A DNA stretch of 6,845 bases from Clostridia bacterium (GCA_009930125.1 RZYZ01000109.1:1-6845), one strand, 5' to 3'. Shown: positions 1 to 6,016, counted from the first letter of the stretch. Notes: generated by a model not told the origin, from the sequence alone. A program made the numbers and translations.

Positions 1-1
1 G

Positions 2-73
2 GAAATTCATAAGGCTTGCTTTGCACTGCCAAACTACGTGAAGAAGCTGCTAAGTGAGGCAGTAAGCAAATAG
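2..73 (+). CDS. C-terminal tail of an unidentified protein (partial)
   Basis: The reading frame starting at base 2 is open to a TAG at 71-73 and would encode the last 23 residues of a protein that begins outside the window. The tail is EIHKACFALPNYVKKLLSEA followed by VSK. It has a mixed hydrophobic and basic character, consistent with a C-terminal helix. The other two plus-strand frames meet stops at 10-12 and 38-40. That, and the possible terminator just downstream, support this frame. I do not recognise the family from so short a piece, and a chance open stretch of this length cannot be excluded. Confidence 0.4.
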   Translation, partial: EIHKACFALPNYVKKLLSEAVSK

Positions 74-85
74 ACTCAGCTGAAA

Positions 86-115
86 GGAAGGAAGCGTTTC
101 GTTTTCTTCTTTTTT
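86..115 (+). terminator. Possible intrinsic terminator after the partial first gene
   Basis: At RNA level 86-95 can pair with 101-110 around a five-base loop, using several G-U pairs. The 3' arm runs into a T tract (110-115). It lies 12 bases after the TAG of the partial gene. The stem is weak in GC, so this is tentative. An alternative AT-rich hairpin can form between the T-rich stretch at 107-116 and the A-rich stretch at 121-135. Confidence 0.35.
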
Positions 116-185
116 CTTATGAAAGAAAAAAAGAACTTTCTGGATTAAAATTTCATGAATTAAGCCAGCTTAAAGTCTTTGGGGA

Positions 186-191
186 TATAAT
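186..191 (+). promoter_or_regulatory. Candidate -10 element upstream of the C39-like gene
   Basis: A perfect TATAAT lies 27 bases before the GTG start, but no good -35 hexamer sits 16-18 bases upstream (163-168 reads AGCCAG) and there is no extended TGn motif. If used, it gives a leader of about 20 bases containing the GGAG ribosome binding site. Treat as a weak prediction. Confidence 0.3.
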
Positions 192-217
192 GAAAGAAAA
201 CGGACTGGAGAGATAAT

Positions 218-805
218 GTGAAACGTATAGTGAACGGTATAGAATTTACAACCATTAACAGGGATTTCCGAAGGATCTTTGATGGCCTCTACGGAGGTAA
301 TCAGCATCTTTCCACAAAGCCCCTTGCCATGTTCGGCTGCGGGTCTGTGACCCTGAATAACCATGCGGCGTATACGGAAGGAAAATCCTATGTTCGAGAG
401 GAACTGGTGAAGGACCAGAACCATATGTTCAGAAAGTATCTTCTGGGACCCACCACAGCACTTCGATTCAAGCTTGCTGCACTCTGGTATTATGCAAGCA
501 GAGGAAAAAGAGCCCAAGTGAAGATCATACACAGCTATGTGGGCAGCCTTCTTGGCCTCAGAGCCATGATGGTGGACATCAAGAAGCATATCGATGCCGA
601 CAATCCTGTGCCGCTCATCGTGGGTCTGAGACTCTTCAAAGGCTATCGGGACGGGCTCTACAATCACTGGGTCACCGTCACAGGCTACGCGGATCATTTC
701 CATGTCCTGGTGTCCAATAATGGAAAGATGGAAGTGATCAATCTGAAGGACCTGTCCGAAAAGAGAATGTTTGTGGCTACGGCCTCCATTACCGTAATGG
801 AATAA
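218..805 (+). CDS. C39/papain-like cysteine peptidase-like protein
   Basis: The product has 195 residues. Two segments look like the catalytic core of the C39-like papain fold: FGCGSVTLNNHAAY (residues 39-52), with Cys41 as candidate nucleophile, and NHWVTVTGY (149-157), with His150 as candidate general base. Asn167 or Asn168, after the following beta strand (FHVLVSNNGK), could be the third residue. No signal peptide, lipobox or transmembrane segment is visible, so it should be cytoplasmic, whereas many C39-like proteins are exported or fused to ABC transporters. The start is GTG at 218, chosen because GGAGAG at 207-212 sits at proper SD spacing; the ATG two bases earlier is followed at once by a stop. 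It stands alone, between a possible terminator and a convergent hairpin, so context gives no substrate. It could instead be a non-peptidase member of the fold, such as an amidase- or transglutaminase-like protein. Confidence 0.6.
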   Translation: MKRIVNGIEFTTINRDFRRIFDGLYGGNQHLSTKPLAMFGCGSVTLNNHAAYTEGKSYVREELVKDQNHMFRKYLLGPTTALRFKLAALWYYASRGKRAQVKIIHSYVGSLLGLRAMMVDIKKHIDADNPVPLIVGLRLFKGYRDGLYNHWVTVTGYADHFHVLVSNNGKMEVINLKDLSEKRMFVATASITVME

Positions 806-815
806 GTGGAAAATA

Positions 816-847
816 AAGGAGAAGCTGATTGGGTTCAGCTTCTCCTT
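816..847. terminator. Bidirectional intrinsic terminator between convergent genes
   Basis: A perfect 13-bp stem (816-828 with 835-847) closes a six-base loop. It lies 10 bases after the C39-like stop codon and 18 bases beyond the stop of the minus-strand AlkD-like gene. Read on the minus strand it is followed by TTTATTTT, a good U tract. On the plus strand the T run is offset (GCGCTTTT). It probably serves both genes and works better for the minus strand. Confidence 0.8.
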
Positions 848-865
848 GCGCTTTTAGATGTTTTT

Positions 866-1585
866 TCAGCACCGGACATATTTTCTTTTGAATCCAAGTC
901 GTCCCCGGTCCAGTTCCTTTCGGATGGCAGCGATGGGATGGATGGTCTTAGCCTTCTTTTCATCTTTCATCAGCTTGATTTCTCCCAGCTCCTCTGCAAT
1001 CTCCGCGGCTTCCTCATGAAGCGGAAGGTAGGATAGAGCTATGGTATAGAGAAATTCTCCCATGGCTTTCTTCGCATTTACAGGTGCTTCATGAATGGCC
1101 TCCTTCACATGCCGCATCATGGAGCGCAGCTTCTCTTTATCGAATTCGCTGTCTTTCCGGTTGCCGAGAAGCCAGCAGTAGCAGCTGTAGCCTGCAGACA
1201 TTTTTAGGTCCTCCCCGCTTCTGATCCAGCGATCCGCCACTTTCTGAGCGATGTCAGATTCGGAAAGCGTCACGGCAACAATGTAGTCAGAGATCATGAA
1301 GAAATAGGCAGCATCCATCCATCTGTCATAATCCTCTTCACTCATGCCGTCAGGGTCCGCGATGATTCCGGCAAAATACATGGCATCGAAGTTTCCAGTG
1401 GCGTAGAGCTCTTCTGCCAGAGACTGATTGATGCCGATTTTCTTTGAAAGAGGCTTCATGGCGCCTGTTGCTACGCCGAAGAGAGGTTCTTTAGCGCCTC
1501 TTCCCATATAGCTTTTCTTTGTGCGTTCTTTTCCAAGAGACGCCAGTTCTTTCATGACCGTTTCGAAATCAGGTGCATGTCCCAT
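866..1585 (-). CDS. AlkD-like DNA alkylation repair protein (HEAT repeat)
   Basis: This 239-residue protein matches the DNA alkylation repair family (COG4912, AlkD-like), made of HEAT-like helical repeats that bind damaged DNA. Family-like blocks are the N-terminal helix with ELASLGKERTKKSY (14-26), GAKEPLFGVATGAMKPL (30-46), LYATGNFDAMYFAGIIADP (60-78) and a helix pair around DRWMDAAYFFMISDYIV (87-103). Characterised AlkD excises N3- and N7-alkylated purines using Trp, Asp and Arg residues in the concave groove. Asp100 may be the catalytic Asp equivalent, but the region where AlkD carries its Arg reads DLKMSAGYS here (126-134), so glycosylase activity is uncertain. The C-terminus is strongly basic (GRLGFKRKYVRC). 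The ATG is preceded by TAGGAG, in which TAG is the stop codon of the upstream peroxiredoxin gene; the two are nine bases apart and clearly one operon. Confidence 0.82.
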   Translation of the reverse strand: MGHAPDFETVMKELASLGKERTKKSYMGRGAKEPLFGVATGAMKPLSKKIGINQSLAEELYATGNFDAMYFAGIIADPDGMSEEDYDRWMDAAYFFMISDYIVAVTLSESDIAQKVADRWIRSGEDLKMSAGYSCYCWLLGNRKDSEFDKEKLRSMMRHVKEAIHEAPVNAKKAMGEFLYTIALSYLPLHEEAAEIAEELGEIKLMKDEKKAKTIHPIAAIRKELDRGRLGFKRKYVRC

Positions 1586-1594
1586 ATAGATCTC

Positions 1595-2062
1595 CTACTC
1601 TTCTCTGCTTTTCAGGAATTCGATGATTTCTTCTGCATGACCCTCTGCCTTCACCTTACGGTTCTCATAGATGAGGATGCCTTCTTCGTCTATGATGAAG
1701 GTGCTTCGCTGTATGCCGATGGATTTCTTTCCATACATGTTTTTTTCCTTGAGAACATCATACAGGGTTGTGACTTCTGAATCTTCATCGGAAAGCAGAA
1801 CAAAGGGAAGGTCCAGTTTCGTGATGAACTTGTCATGGGACGCCAGGTCGTCTCGGGAGACGCCGATGATCACGGCATTGTGTCCCTTGAGGGTTTCATT
1901 GTTGTCTCTGAAGCTTTCCGCTTCCAGCGTGCATCCTGGGGTATTGTCTCTTGGATAAAAATAGAGAATCACTTTTTTTCCTTTGTAGTCACTGAGGGAA
2001 TGGTTCTTGTCATCAGAGCCCTTGAGGGTAAAATCAGGGGCTTTTTCGTGTAGTTTCACCAA
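1595..2062 (-). CDS. bcp: Thiol peroxidase, PrxQ/BCP-type peroxiredoxin
   Basis: This 155-residue peroxiredoxin of the PrxQ/BCP subfamily reduces H2O2 and organic hydroperoxides in the cytoplasm. The active-site block YFYPRDNTPGCTLEAESF (34-51) contains the peroxidatic Cys44 with the conserved Pro and Thr around it, and the catalytic Arg is in GIQRSTFIID (about 116-125). In E. coli BCP the resolving cysteine lies five residues after the peroxidatic one; here that position is Glu49 and Cys44 is the only cysteine in the protein, so it must work as a 1-Cys enzyme using an external thiol. Length is normal for the family. The start is TTG at 2062: the AGGAG at 2072-2076 is nine bases away, a better spacing than the 12 bases to the next codon, GTG. 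First gene of an operon with the AlkD-like gene. Confidence 0.93.
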   Translation of the reverse strand: MVKLHEKAPDFTLKGSDDKNHSLSDYKGKKVILYFYPRDNTPGCTLEAESFRDNNETLKGHNAVIIGVSRDDLASHDKFITKLDLPFVLLSDEDSEVTTLYDVLKEKNMYGKKSIGIQRSTFIIDEEGILIYENRKVKAEGHAEEIIEFLKSREE

Positions 2063-2096
2063 AATTGATCACTCCTGTTCTAATTATTGTCTCTCC

Positions 2097-2124
2097 ATTA
2101 TAAGGGGAAGGTATGAACTGAAAA
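2097..2124 (-). promoter_or_regulatory. Predicted sigma-A promoter for the bcp-alkD operon
   Basis: Reading the minus strand, TTTTCA (2124-2119) and a perfect TATAAT (2102-2097) are separated by 16 bases. Transcription would start near 2090 and give a leader of about 28 bases carrying the AGGAG ribosome binding site. The -35 matches consensus at four of six positions. Confidence 0.55.
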
Positions 2125-2166
2125 TTAAGAACCAGATAAGCTTTCTTTAGTATGATTGGTATGGTT

Positions 2167-2194
2167 TTGTAATCCCTATGAAATATGTTAAGAT
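2167..2194 (+). promoter_or_regulatory. Predicted promoter for the parvulin gene
   Basis: TTGTAA (2167-2172), a 16-base spacer and TAAGAT (2189-2194), preceded by TG at 2186-2187 as an extended -10, fit a sigma-A promoter. The start point would be near 2201, about 27 bases before the ATG. It is divergent from the peroxiredoxin promoter, with no overlap of the core elements. Confidence 0.55.
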
Positions 2195-2227
2195 AGAAAA
2201 GAATTCACTGTAAAAGGAGTAAATCAA

Positions 2228-2980
2228 ATGGAAAACAAAGTACTGGCAACTGTCAACGGAATCGAAATCACAGATGCGATTCTGGACAGCACAATTGCCT
2301 CATTAGCCCCAGAAAGAAGAAGTTATTTTGAATCAGAATATGGCAGAAAGCAGCTGCTGGATCAGCTGGTCAGCGTGGAGCTGATCAACGCCTTCGGAAC
2401 AGAGCTTGGCCTGGAAAGCGATCCTCAGTACATGGCTCAGGTTGAGCAGGCGCTGAAGGACATCAAATACAGCTTCACCATGAACAAGATTCTAGGAACC
2501 ATAACCATCGAAGAGGATGAGGCTAAGGAAGTTTACGAAGCGCATCCTGAAAGATATCAGGGACAGGAAAGCATCAAGGCAAGCCACATCCTGGTGGATG
2601 ATGAGAATCTTGCAAAAGAGCTCATCACAAAGATCATGAATGAGGAGATCTCCTTCGAAGATGCTGCAAGAGAACATTCAAGCTGTCCTTCCAAGGAGCA
2701 GGGTGGAGACCTTGGCGAATTCGGAAGAGGCATGATGGTCAAGGAATTCGAAGATGCGGCCTTTGCCATGAACGAAGGGGAAATGACAAAGAGCCCGGTA
2801 TCCACACAGTTCGGATACCACATCATCAAGACCACTGAAAAGAAGGGTTCTGAGCCACAGAAGTTTGAAGTCGTTAAGGATGAAGTCATGAACAAGATGC
2901 TTCAGGACAAGCAGATGGAATACTACACCAAGCTCATGACCGAGCTTCAGGAAAAGTTCCCTGTGGAATACAAGAAATAA
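2228..2980 (+). CDS. Cytoplasmic parvulin-type peptidyl-prolyl isomerase
   Basis: The 250-residue protein combines a SurA/PrsA-like N-terminal helical chaperone region with a parvulin (PpiC/rotamase) domain. The N-terminus opens with VLATVNGIEITDAIL (5-19), the usual start of that module; the rotamase spans about 115-205. Its hallmarks are IKASHILVDDE (116-126, His120), the SSCPSKEQGGDLGEFGRG stretch (151-168), the FEDAAFAMNEGE block (174-185) and TQFGYHII (193-200, His198). It should catalyse cis-trans isomerisation of X-Pro bonds and assist folding. Unlike Bacillus PrsA it has no signal peptide or lipobox cysteine, so it is predicted to be cytoplasmic; this leaderless form is familiar to me from Clostridia. 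AAGGAG at 2214-2219 with eight-base spacing fixes the ATG. It is monocistronic, between its own promoter and a strong terminator. Gene naming is uncertain (prsA-like or ppiC), so no symbol is given. Confidence 0.93.
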   Translation: MENKVLATVNGIEITDAILDSTIASLAPERRSYFESEYGRKQLLDQLVSVELINAFGTELGLESDPQYMAQVEQALKDIKYSFTMNKILGTITIEEDEAKEVYEAHPERYQGQESIKASHILVDDENLAKELITKIMNEEISFEDAAREHSSCPSKEQGGDLGEFGRGMMVKEFEDAAFAMNEGEMTKSPVSTQFGYHIIKTTEKKGSEPQKFEVVKDEVMNKMLQDKQMEYYTKLMTELQEKFPVEYKK

Positions 2981-2992
2981 TACGATGCAAAT

Positions 2993-3039
2993 AAAAATCT
3001 CTTTCGAATCTTTAGAATGGATTCGAAAGAGATTTTTTT
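2993..3039. terminator. Strong bidirectional terminator
   Basis: A perfect 18-bp stem (2993-3010 with 3020-3037) encloses a nine-base loop and ends in seven Ts on the plus strand (3033-3039). On the minus strand the stem ends in TTTTTATTT. It lies 12 bases after the parvulin stop and 33 bases beyond the HAD gene stop, so it serves both converging genes. Confidence 0.93.
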
Positions 3040-3072
3040 GTTCCACTTCTCAATGAAAGCGGGAAGGTTATC

Positions 3073-3732
3073 TTAGAGAAGATGGGGAAGCAGTTCTCCG
3101 AAATTCTCGATATAGGTGTGACAGATGCCAAGGATCTCCTCTTTTTTGTCTTCAGAGAACTTATCATGGACACCGAACACCTTCATGCCTGCCTTTTTCG
3201 CACCAGTCATGGCTGCTGGAATGTCCTCAAAGACCGCGATGTTTTCAGGGGCGATGCCCATGAGCTTAGCAGCCAGAAGGTAGACATCCGGCTCCACTTT
3301 GGTTTTTCCGGCCATATCCGTTGTGACGATGACATCAAAGAAATGGGCGATGCCTTTGGAAGATACCGTATTCTCCAGAAGCTCCTTGGAGGAGCTGGTG
3401 GCGATGGCCATTTTGATGCCTTTGGCCTTCAGCGCTGTAAGGAGGGCCAGGGCGTTGTCCTTGAGAAGGACATTATGGGTATACTCATGCTTTGCCTGGG
3501 TGTTCCAGTGGTTTTTGATATCCTCCACGGATTCAGGCAGGCTGAATTCTCTTTTGAAATACTCTGCCGTTTCATGGAAACTCAGATGGGTGATATTTCC
3601 CATGAGATCTTCCGGTAGCATTTCAATGCCTTGTTTCAGAATGAAATCCTCATCGATTTTTCTCCACACCCACATGGAATCAATGAGCGTTCCGTCCATG
3701 TCGAAAATGACACCTTTGATATGATCAAACAT
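3073..3732 (-). CDS. HAD-superfamily phosphatase (beta-phosphoglucomutase-like)
   Basis: A full-length 219-residue HAD hydrolase with an alpha-helical cap inserted after motif I (subfamily IA, beta-PGM/YcjU-like). Motif I is FDMDGTLIDS (10-19), with nucleophile Asp11 and acid-base Asp13. Motif II is ATSSS (111-115). The motif III lysine is Lys145 in the KVEPDVYLLAA segment. Motif IV is VFEDIPAAMTGAKKAG (167-182), with acidic Glu169 and Asp170 for Mg2+. The family dephosphorylates small phosphorylated metabolites; the substrate cannot be told from sequence. The ATG has an AGGAGG at 3744-3749 that overlaps the TAG stop of the PAP2 gene, so translation is probably coupled. The second gene of a two-phosphatase operon. 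Confidence 0.9.
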   Translation of the reverse strand: MFDHIKGVIFDMDGTLIDSMWVWRKIDEDFILKQGIEMLPEDLMGNITHLSFHETAEYFKREFSLPESVEDIKNHWNTQAKHEYTHNVLLKDNALALLTALKAKGIKMAIATSSSKELLENTVSSKGIAHFFDVIVTTDMAGKTKVEPDVYLLAAKLMGIAPENIAVFEDIPAAMTGAKKAGMKVFGVHDKFSEDKKEEILGICHTYIENFGELLPHLL

Positions 3733-3747
3733 AAATATATTTACCTC

Positions 3748-4266
3748 CTAAAACAGATGCACTGCCAGTGCAAAGAAACTTCCGATGACACCACCTGCGA
3801 CGACATCGGATGGATAGTGAACGCCCAGGTAAACCCTTGACAGCGCCACAAGAAGCGCCAGCAGAAGATAGGCGGTGGATGCCACATGACCGTTTGTCAC
3901 CAGAGCGGAAGTCACTGCCAGGCAGAAGGCCGCAGTGGTGTGCCCTGATGGAAAGGAAAACTGGTCCACACCGATTTTGAGACTCTTCAGTTCTATAATG
4001 GTTTCGAAGGGCCTTTTTCTTCGGATGGTGTTCTTCAGAATCCCCACGGTGATGGAAGAGAGTATCAGTGCAGCGGCAGCGTATAGGGCAAAGTCATTGA
4101 TCTTGCTTACAGGAAGAAAAAGGAAGGCCAGGATGAATCCTATGGCGAAAACATCCGATCCCATATACGTTGCAGCTACAAAAAAGTAGTCCAGGGATTT
4201 TCTTTTGATCTTCTGATTGATATAGATGACAATGCGTTCATCCCAGTTTCTGATTTTCTCTATCAT
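3748..4266 (-). CDS. PAP2-family membrane phosphatase
   Basis: This 172-residue integral membrane protein has the complete three-part PAP2 signature: KNTIRRKRP (Lys78 to Pro86, KX6RP), PSGH (106-109) and SRVYLGVHYPSD (Ser143 to Asp154, SRX5HX3D). His109 and His150 are the catalytic histidines. Hydrophobic segments lie at about 27-51, 58-76, 110-124, 130-147 and 155-171, giving five or so membrane spans. Such proteins dephosphorylate lipid phosphates at the membrane face: undecaprenyl diphosphate recycling (BcrC type), phosphatidylglycerophosphate or phosphatidate. The short size without extra domains is compatible with a BcrC- or YodM-like role, but the substrate cannot be assigned. The ATG has a GAGGA site close upstream. 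Its stop codon lies inside the ribosome binding site of the HAD phosphatase gene. Confidence 0.93.
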   Translation of the reverse strand: MIEKIRNWDERIVIYINQKIKRKSLDYFFVAATYMGSDVFAIGFILAFLFLPVSKINDFALYAAAALILSSITVGILKNTIRRKRPFETIIELKSLKIGVDQFSFPSGHTTAAFCLAVTSALVTNGHVASTAYLLLALLVALSRVYLGVHYPSDVVAGGVIGSFFALAVHLF

Positions 4267-4298
4267 AATTTCCTCACTCGCCTATAGATATGTAAGAT

Positions 4299-4327
4299 AT
4301 TATACCTTATTTTCAGCTCACTTTCAT
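4299..4327 (-). promoter_or_regulatory. Predicted promoter for the PAP2-HAD operon
   Basis: On the minus strand ATGAAA (4327-4322) and a perfect TATAAT (4304-4299) are 17 bases apart. The -35 fits consensus at four of six bases. Transcription would begin near 4292, about 26 bases before the ATG. The -35 lies within the left arm of the inverted repeat at 4319-4364. Confidence 0.6.
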
Positions 4328-4364
4328 CTATGGGAATGTGCGGGCGATGGATCGGATGAAAGTG
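4319..4364. repeat. 10-bp perfect inverted repeat in the divergent promoter region
   Basis: CACTTTCATC (4319-4328) and GATGAAAGTG (4355-4364) are exact reverse complements with 26 bases between them. The centre-to-centre distance is 36 bases, not far from three to three and a half helical turns. The left arm covers the predicted PAP2 -35 element. The right arm is 26 bases upstream of the predicted trmN6 -10. It could be a bipartite operator or chance; it is not followed by a T run, so a terminator is unlikely. Confidence 0.5.
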
Positions 4365-4390
4365 CTTTCTTGTATTCGTCTCCGTTTGCC

Positions 4391-4396
4391 TATAAA
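4391..4396 (+). promoter_or_regulatory. Candidate -10 element for the trmN6-rsmI operon
   Basis: TATAAA followed by AT lies 40 bases before the trmN6 ATG. The best upstream match to a -35 is TTGTAT at 4370-4375, at a short 15-base spacing, so the promoter is weak or uses another upstream contact. Confidence 0.4.
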
Positions 4397-4436
4397 ATGT
4401 AAGAGAATATGAGAAAAGAGAGAAAGTGGGTTTATT

Positions 4437-5180
4437 ATGAGTGAGTTACTGCCAGGGGAAACACTGGAAGATCTGGAGAGAGACGGCCTTAAAATCATAC
4501 AGAAGGAAAAGGGATTCCGGTTCGGTGTGGATGCTGTGCTTCTGTCGGATTTCGCCAGGGTGAAGAAAAAGGATCTGGTGATGGATTTCTGTACGGGTAC
4601 GGGCATTCTTCCGATTCTCTTATATGGGAAGAGTCATGCCCGGCAGATCATGGGCATTGAGATTCAGGATGAATTCGCGGAAATGGCCATGAGAAGCGTG
4701 CAGCTGAATCACATTGAAGATCAGGTGAAGATTCAGAAGGGTGACATCAGAGATGAGAACCTTCTGAAAAGCCTTCCCCGGTTCGATGTGGTCACGGTGA
4801 ATCCGCCCTATAAGAAGGAGAACAGCGGCATCATCAATGAAAAGGATGCTTTGACCATTGCCAGGCATGAGGTCACCCTGAATCTGGAAGATGTGATCCG
4901 AGGAGCAAGAACCGTTCTAAGGGATCAGGGCAGGTTCTATATGATCCACAGACCGGAGCGGCTTGCGGATATCCTGACGCTCATGCGAAAGTACAGAATT
5001 GAACCCAAGCGGCTGAGAATGGTCTATCCCAATACAAGGAAAGCGCCCACCATGGTTCTGGTGGAAGGCGTGAGAGATGGAGGAGCCTTTCTCAAGGTGG
5101 AAGCGCCCCTTTATGTGTACAATGAAGACGGAACCTATTCAGATGAAATCAGAAGAATTTATGGAGATGATAGAAGATGA
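4437..5180 (+). CDS. trmN6: tRNA1(Val) (adenine(37)-N6)-methyltransferase family protein
   Basis: A 247-residue class I SAM-dependent methyltransferase of the TrmN6/YfiC/YabB family. Residues 11-35 (DLERDGLKII to FRFGVDAVLLS) are the typical family opening. Motif I is DFCTGTGILPILL (50-62), the acidic residue binding the SAM ribose is in GIEIQDE (73-79), and the base-methylating catalytic motif is NPPY (122-125), as in N6-adenine methyltransferases. The late block NTRKAPTMVLVEG (199-211) is also family-like. In E. coli the homologue methylates A37 of tRNA1(Val); the Firmicutes member is assigned by homology and the target RNA is not proven. The ribosome binding site before the ATG is weak (AAAGTGGG at 4423-4430). 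The end overlaps rsmI by four bases. In Bacillus subtilis a GIY-YIG gene (yazA) lies between the two homologues; it is absent here. Confidence 0.9.
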   Translation: MSELLPGETLEDLERDGLKIIQKEKGFRFGVDAVLLSDFARVKKKDLVMDFCTGTGILPILLYGKSHARQIMGIEIQDEFAEMAMRSVQLNHIEDQVKIQKGDIRDENLLKSLPRFDVVTVNPPYKKENSGIINEKDALTIARHEVTLNLEDVIRGARTVLRDQGRFYMIHRPERLADILTLMRKYRIEPKRLRMVYPNTRKAPTMVLVEGVRDGGAFLKVEAPLYVYNEDGTYSDEIRRIYGDDRR

Positions 5181-6016
5181 CGAAACTGTATATGGTACCG
5201 ACCCCCATCGGGAATCTGAAGGATATCTCATTTCGGGTGCTGGAGGTCCTTGGTGAAGTGGACCGCATTGCCTGTGAGGATACCAGAGTCACAGCGAAGC
5301 TGCTAAACCGATATGAAATCAGAAAACCGCTCATAAGCTACCGGGAACACAATGAGATGGAAGCGTCCGCTTTCATTCTGGACAAGGTGGAAGCGGGAGA
5401 AAACATCGCGCTGGTGACAGATGCCGGCATGCCGGGCATTTCCGATCCGGGTGAGATCATTGTGAAGAAGGCCATTGAACGGGGCATTGAAGTGAACGTT
5501 CTGCCAGGTCCCTCTGCCCTAATCAATGCACTGGTTTCCTCGGGCTTGGATACCAGACGATTCACCTTCATCGGATTTCTGGACAAGGCGAAGAAGAAAA
5601 AGAGAGATGAGCTCACGCTTCTCAAGGAAAGAGAAGAAACGCTGATCTTCTATGAAGCGCCTCATCGGATTCTGGATACGCTTCAAGCGGTACGGGAAGT
5701 GTTTGGAGACCGCAGGATTTCCCTTTCACGAGAACTGACGAAGCTTTATGAAGAGCATCTGAGAGGGACCATCAGTGAAGTGCTGAAGTTTTTCGAAGAA
5801 AAACAGCCCAAGGGAGAGTTTGTTCTGGTTGTTTCAGGAAAGTCTCAGGAGGAGATCCAGATGGAGCGGGAAGAAGGCTTCATTCATCTGTCCATAAAGG
5901 AACACATTCTGGAAGTGATGGAGGAAGGACTCACCAAGAAAGAGGCCGTGAAAAAAGTGGCGGAGCTGAGAGGAATGCCCAAGAAAGAGGTCTATAAGGA
6001 AAGCCTTGATCTGTAG
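5177..6016 (+). CDS. rsmI: 16S rRNA (cytidine(1402)-2'-O)-methyltransferase
   Basis: A full-length (279-residue) RsmI, a SAM-dependent tetrapyrrole-methylase-fold enzyme that adds the 2'-O-methyl group of C1402 in the 16S rRNA decoding centre. Recognisable blocks in order: PTPIGNLKDISFR (8-20), CEDTR (33-37), SYREHNE (54-60), LVTDAGMPGISDPG (79-92), LPGPSA (109-114), FIGFL (131-135), FYEAPHR (158-164), SRELTKLYEE (184-193) and KGEFVLVV (212-219). The C-terminal helical extension (about 235-275, with KKEAVKKVAELRG) is the small RsmI HTH-like domain. The ATG lies in an ATGA overlap with the trmN6 stop, and GGAG at 5163-5166 inside the trmN6 end provides the ribosome binding site, so the two are translationally coupled. 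Confidence 0.97.
   Translation: MTKLYMVPTPIGNLKDISFRVLEVLGEVDRIACEDTRVTAKLLNRYEIRKPLISYREHNEMEASAFILDKVEAGENIALVTDAGMPGISDPGEIIVKKAIERGIEVNVLPGPSALINALVSSGLDTRRFTFIGFLDKAKKKKRDELTLLKEREETLIFYEAPHRILDTLQAVREVFGDRRISLSRELTKLYEEHLRGTISEVLKFFEEKQPKGEFVLVVSGKSQEEIQMEREEGFIHLSIKEHILEVMEEGLTKKEAVKKVAELRGMPKKEVYKESLDL

Noticed and set aside
119..200. 11-bp direct repeat ATGAAAGAAAA at 119-129 and 190-200
   Set aside because: It is low-complexity, A-rich sequence and short; no sign of an attachment site or mobile element boundary.
190..216. Eight-codon open frame (ATG at 190, TAA at 214-216) ending just before the GTG of the C39-like gene
   Set aside because: There is no convincing ribosome binding site, its ATG overlaps the candidate -10 element, and a frame this short is expected by chance.
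170..703. 177-codon minus-strand open frame opposite the C39-like gene
   Set aside because: The plus-strand product has recognisable motifs and an SD; the minus-strand frame runs across the upstream non-coding region and has no family resemblance.
3082..3618. Long plus-strand open frame opposite the HAD phosphatase gene
   Set aside because: It is a shadow frame: the minus strand has all four HAD motifs and a strong ribosome binding site, and the plus-strand product resembles nothing.
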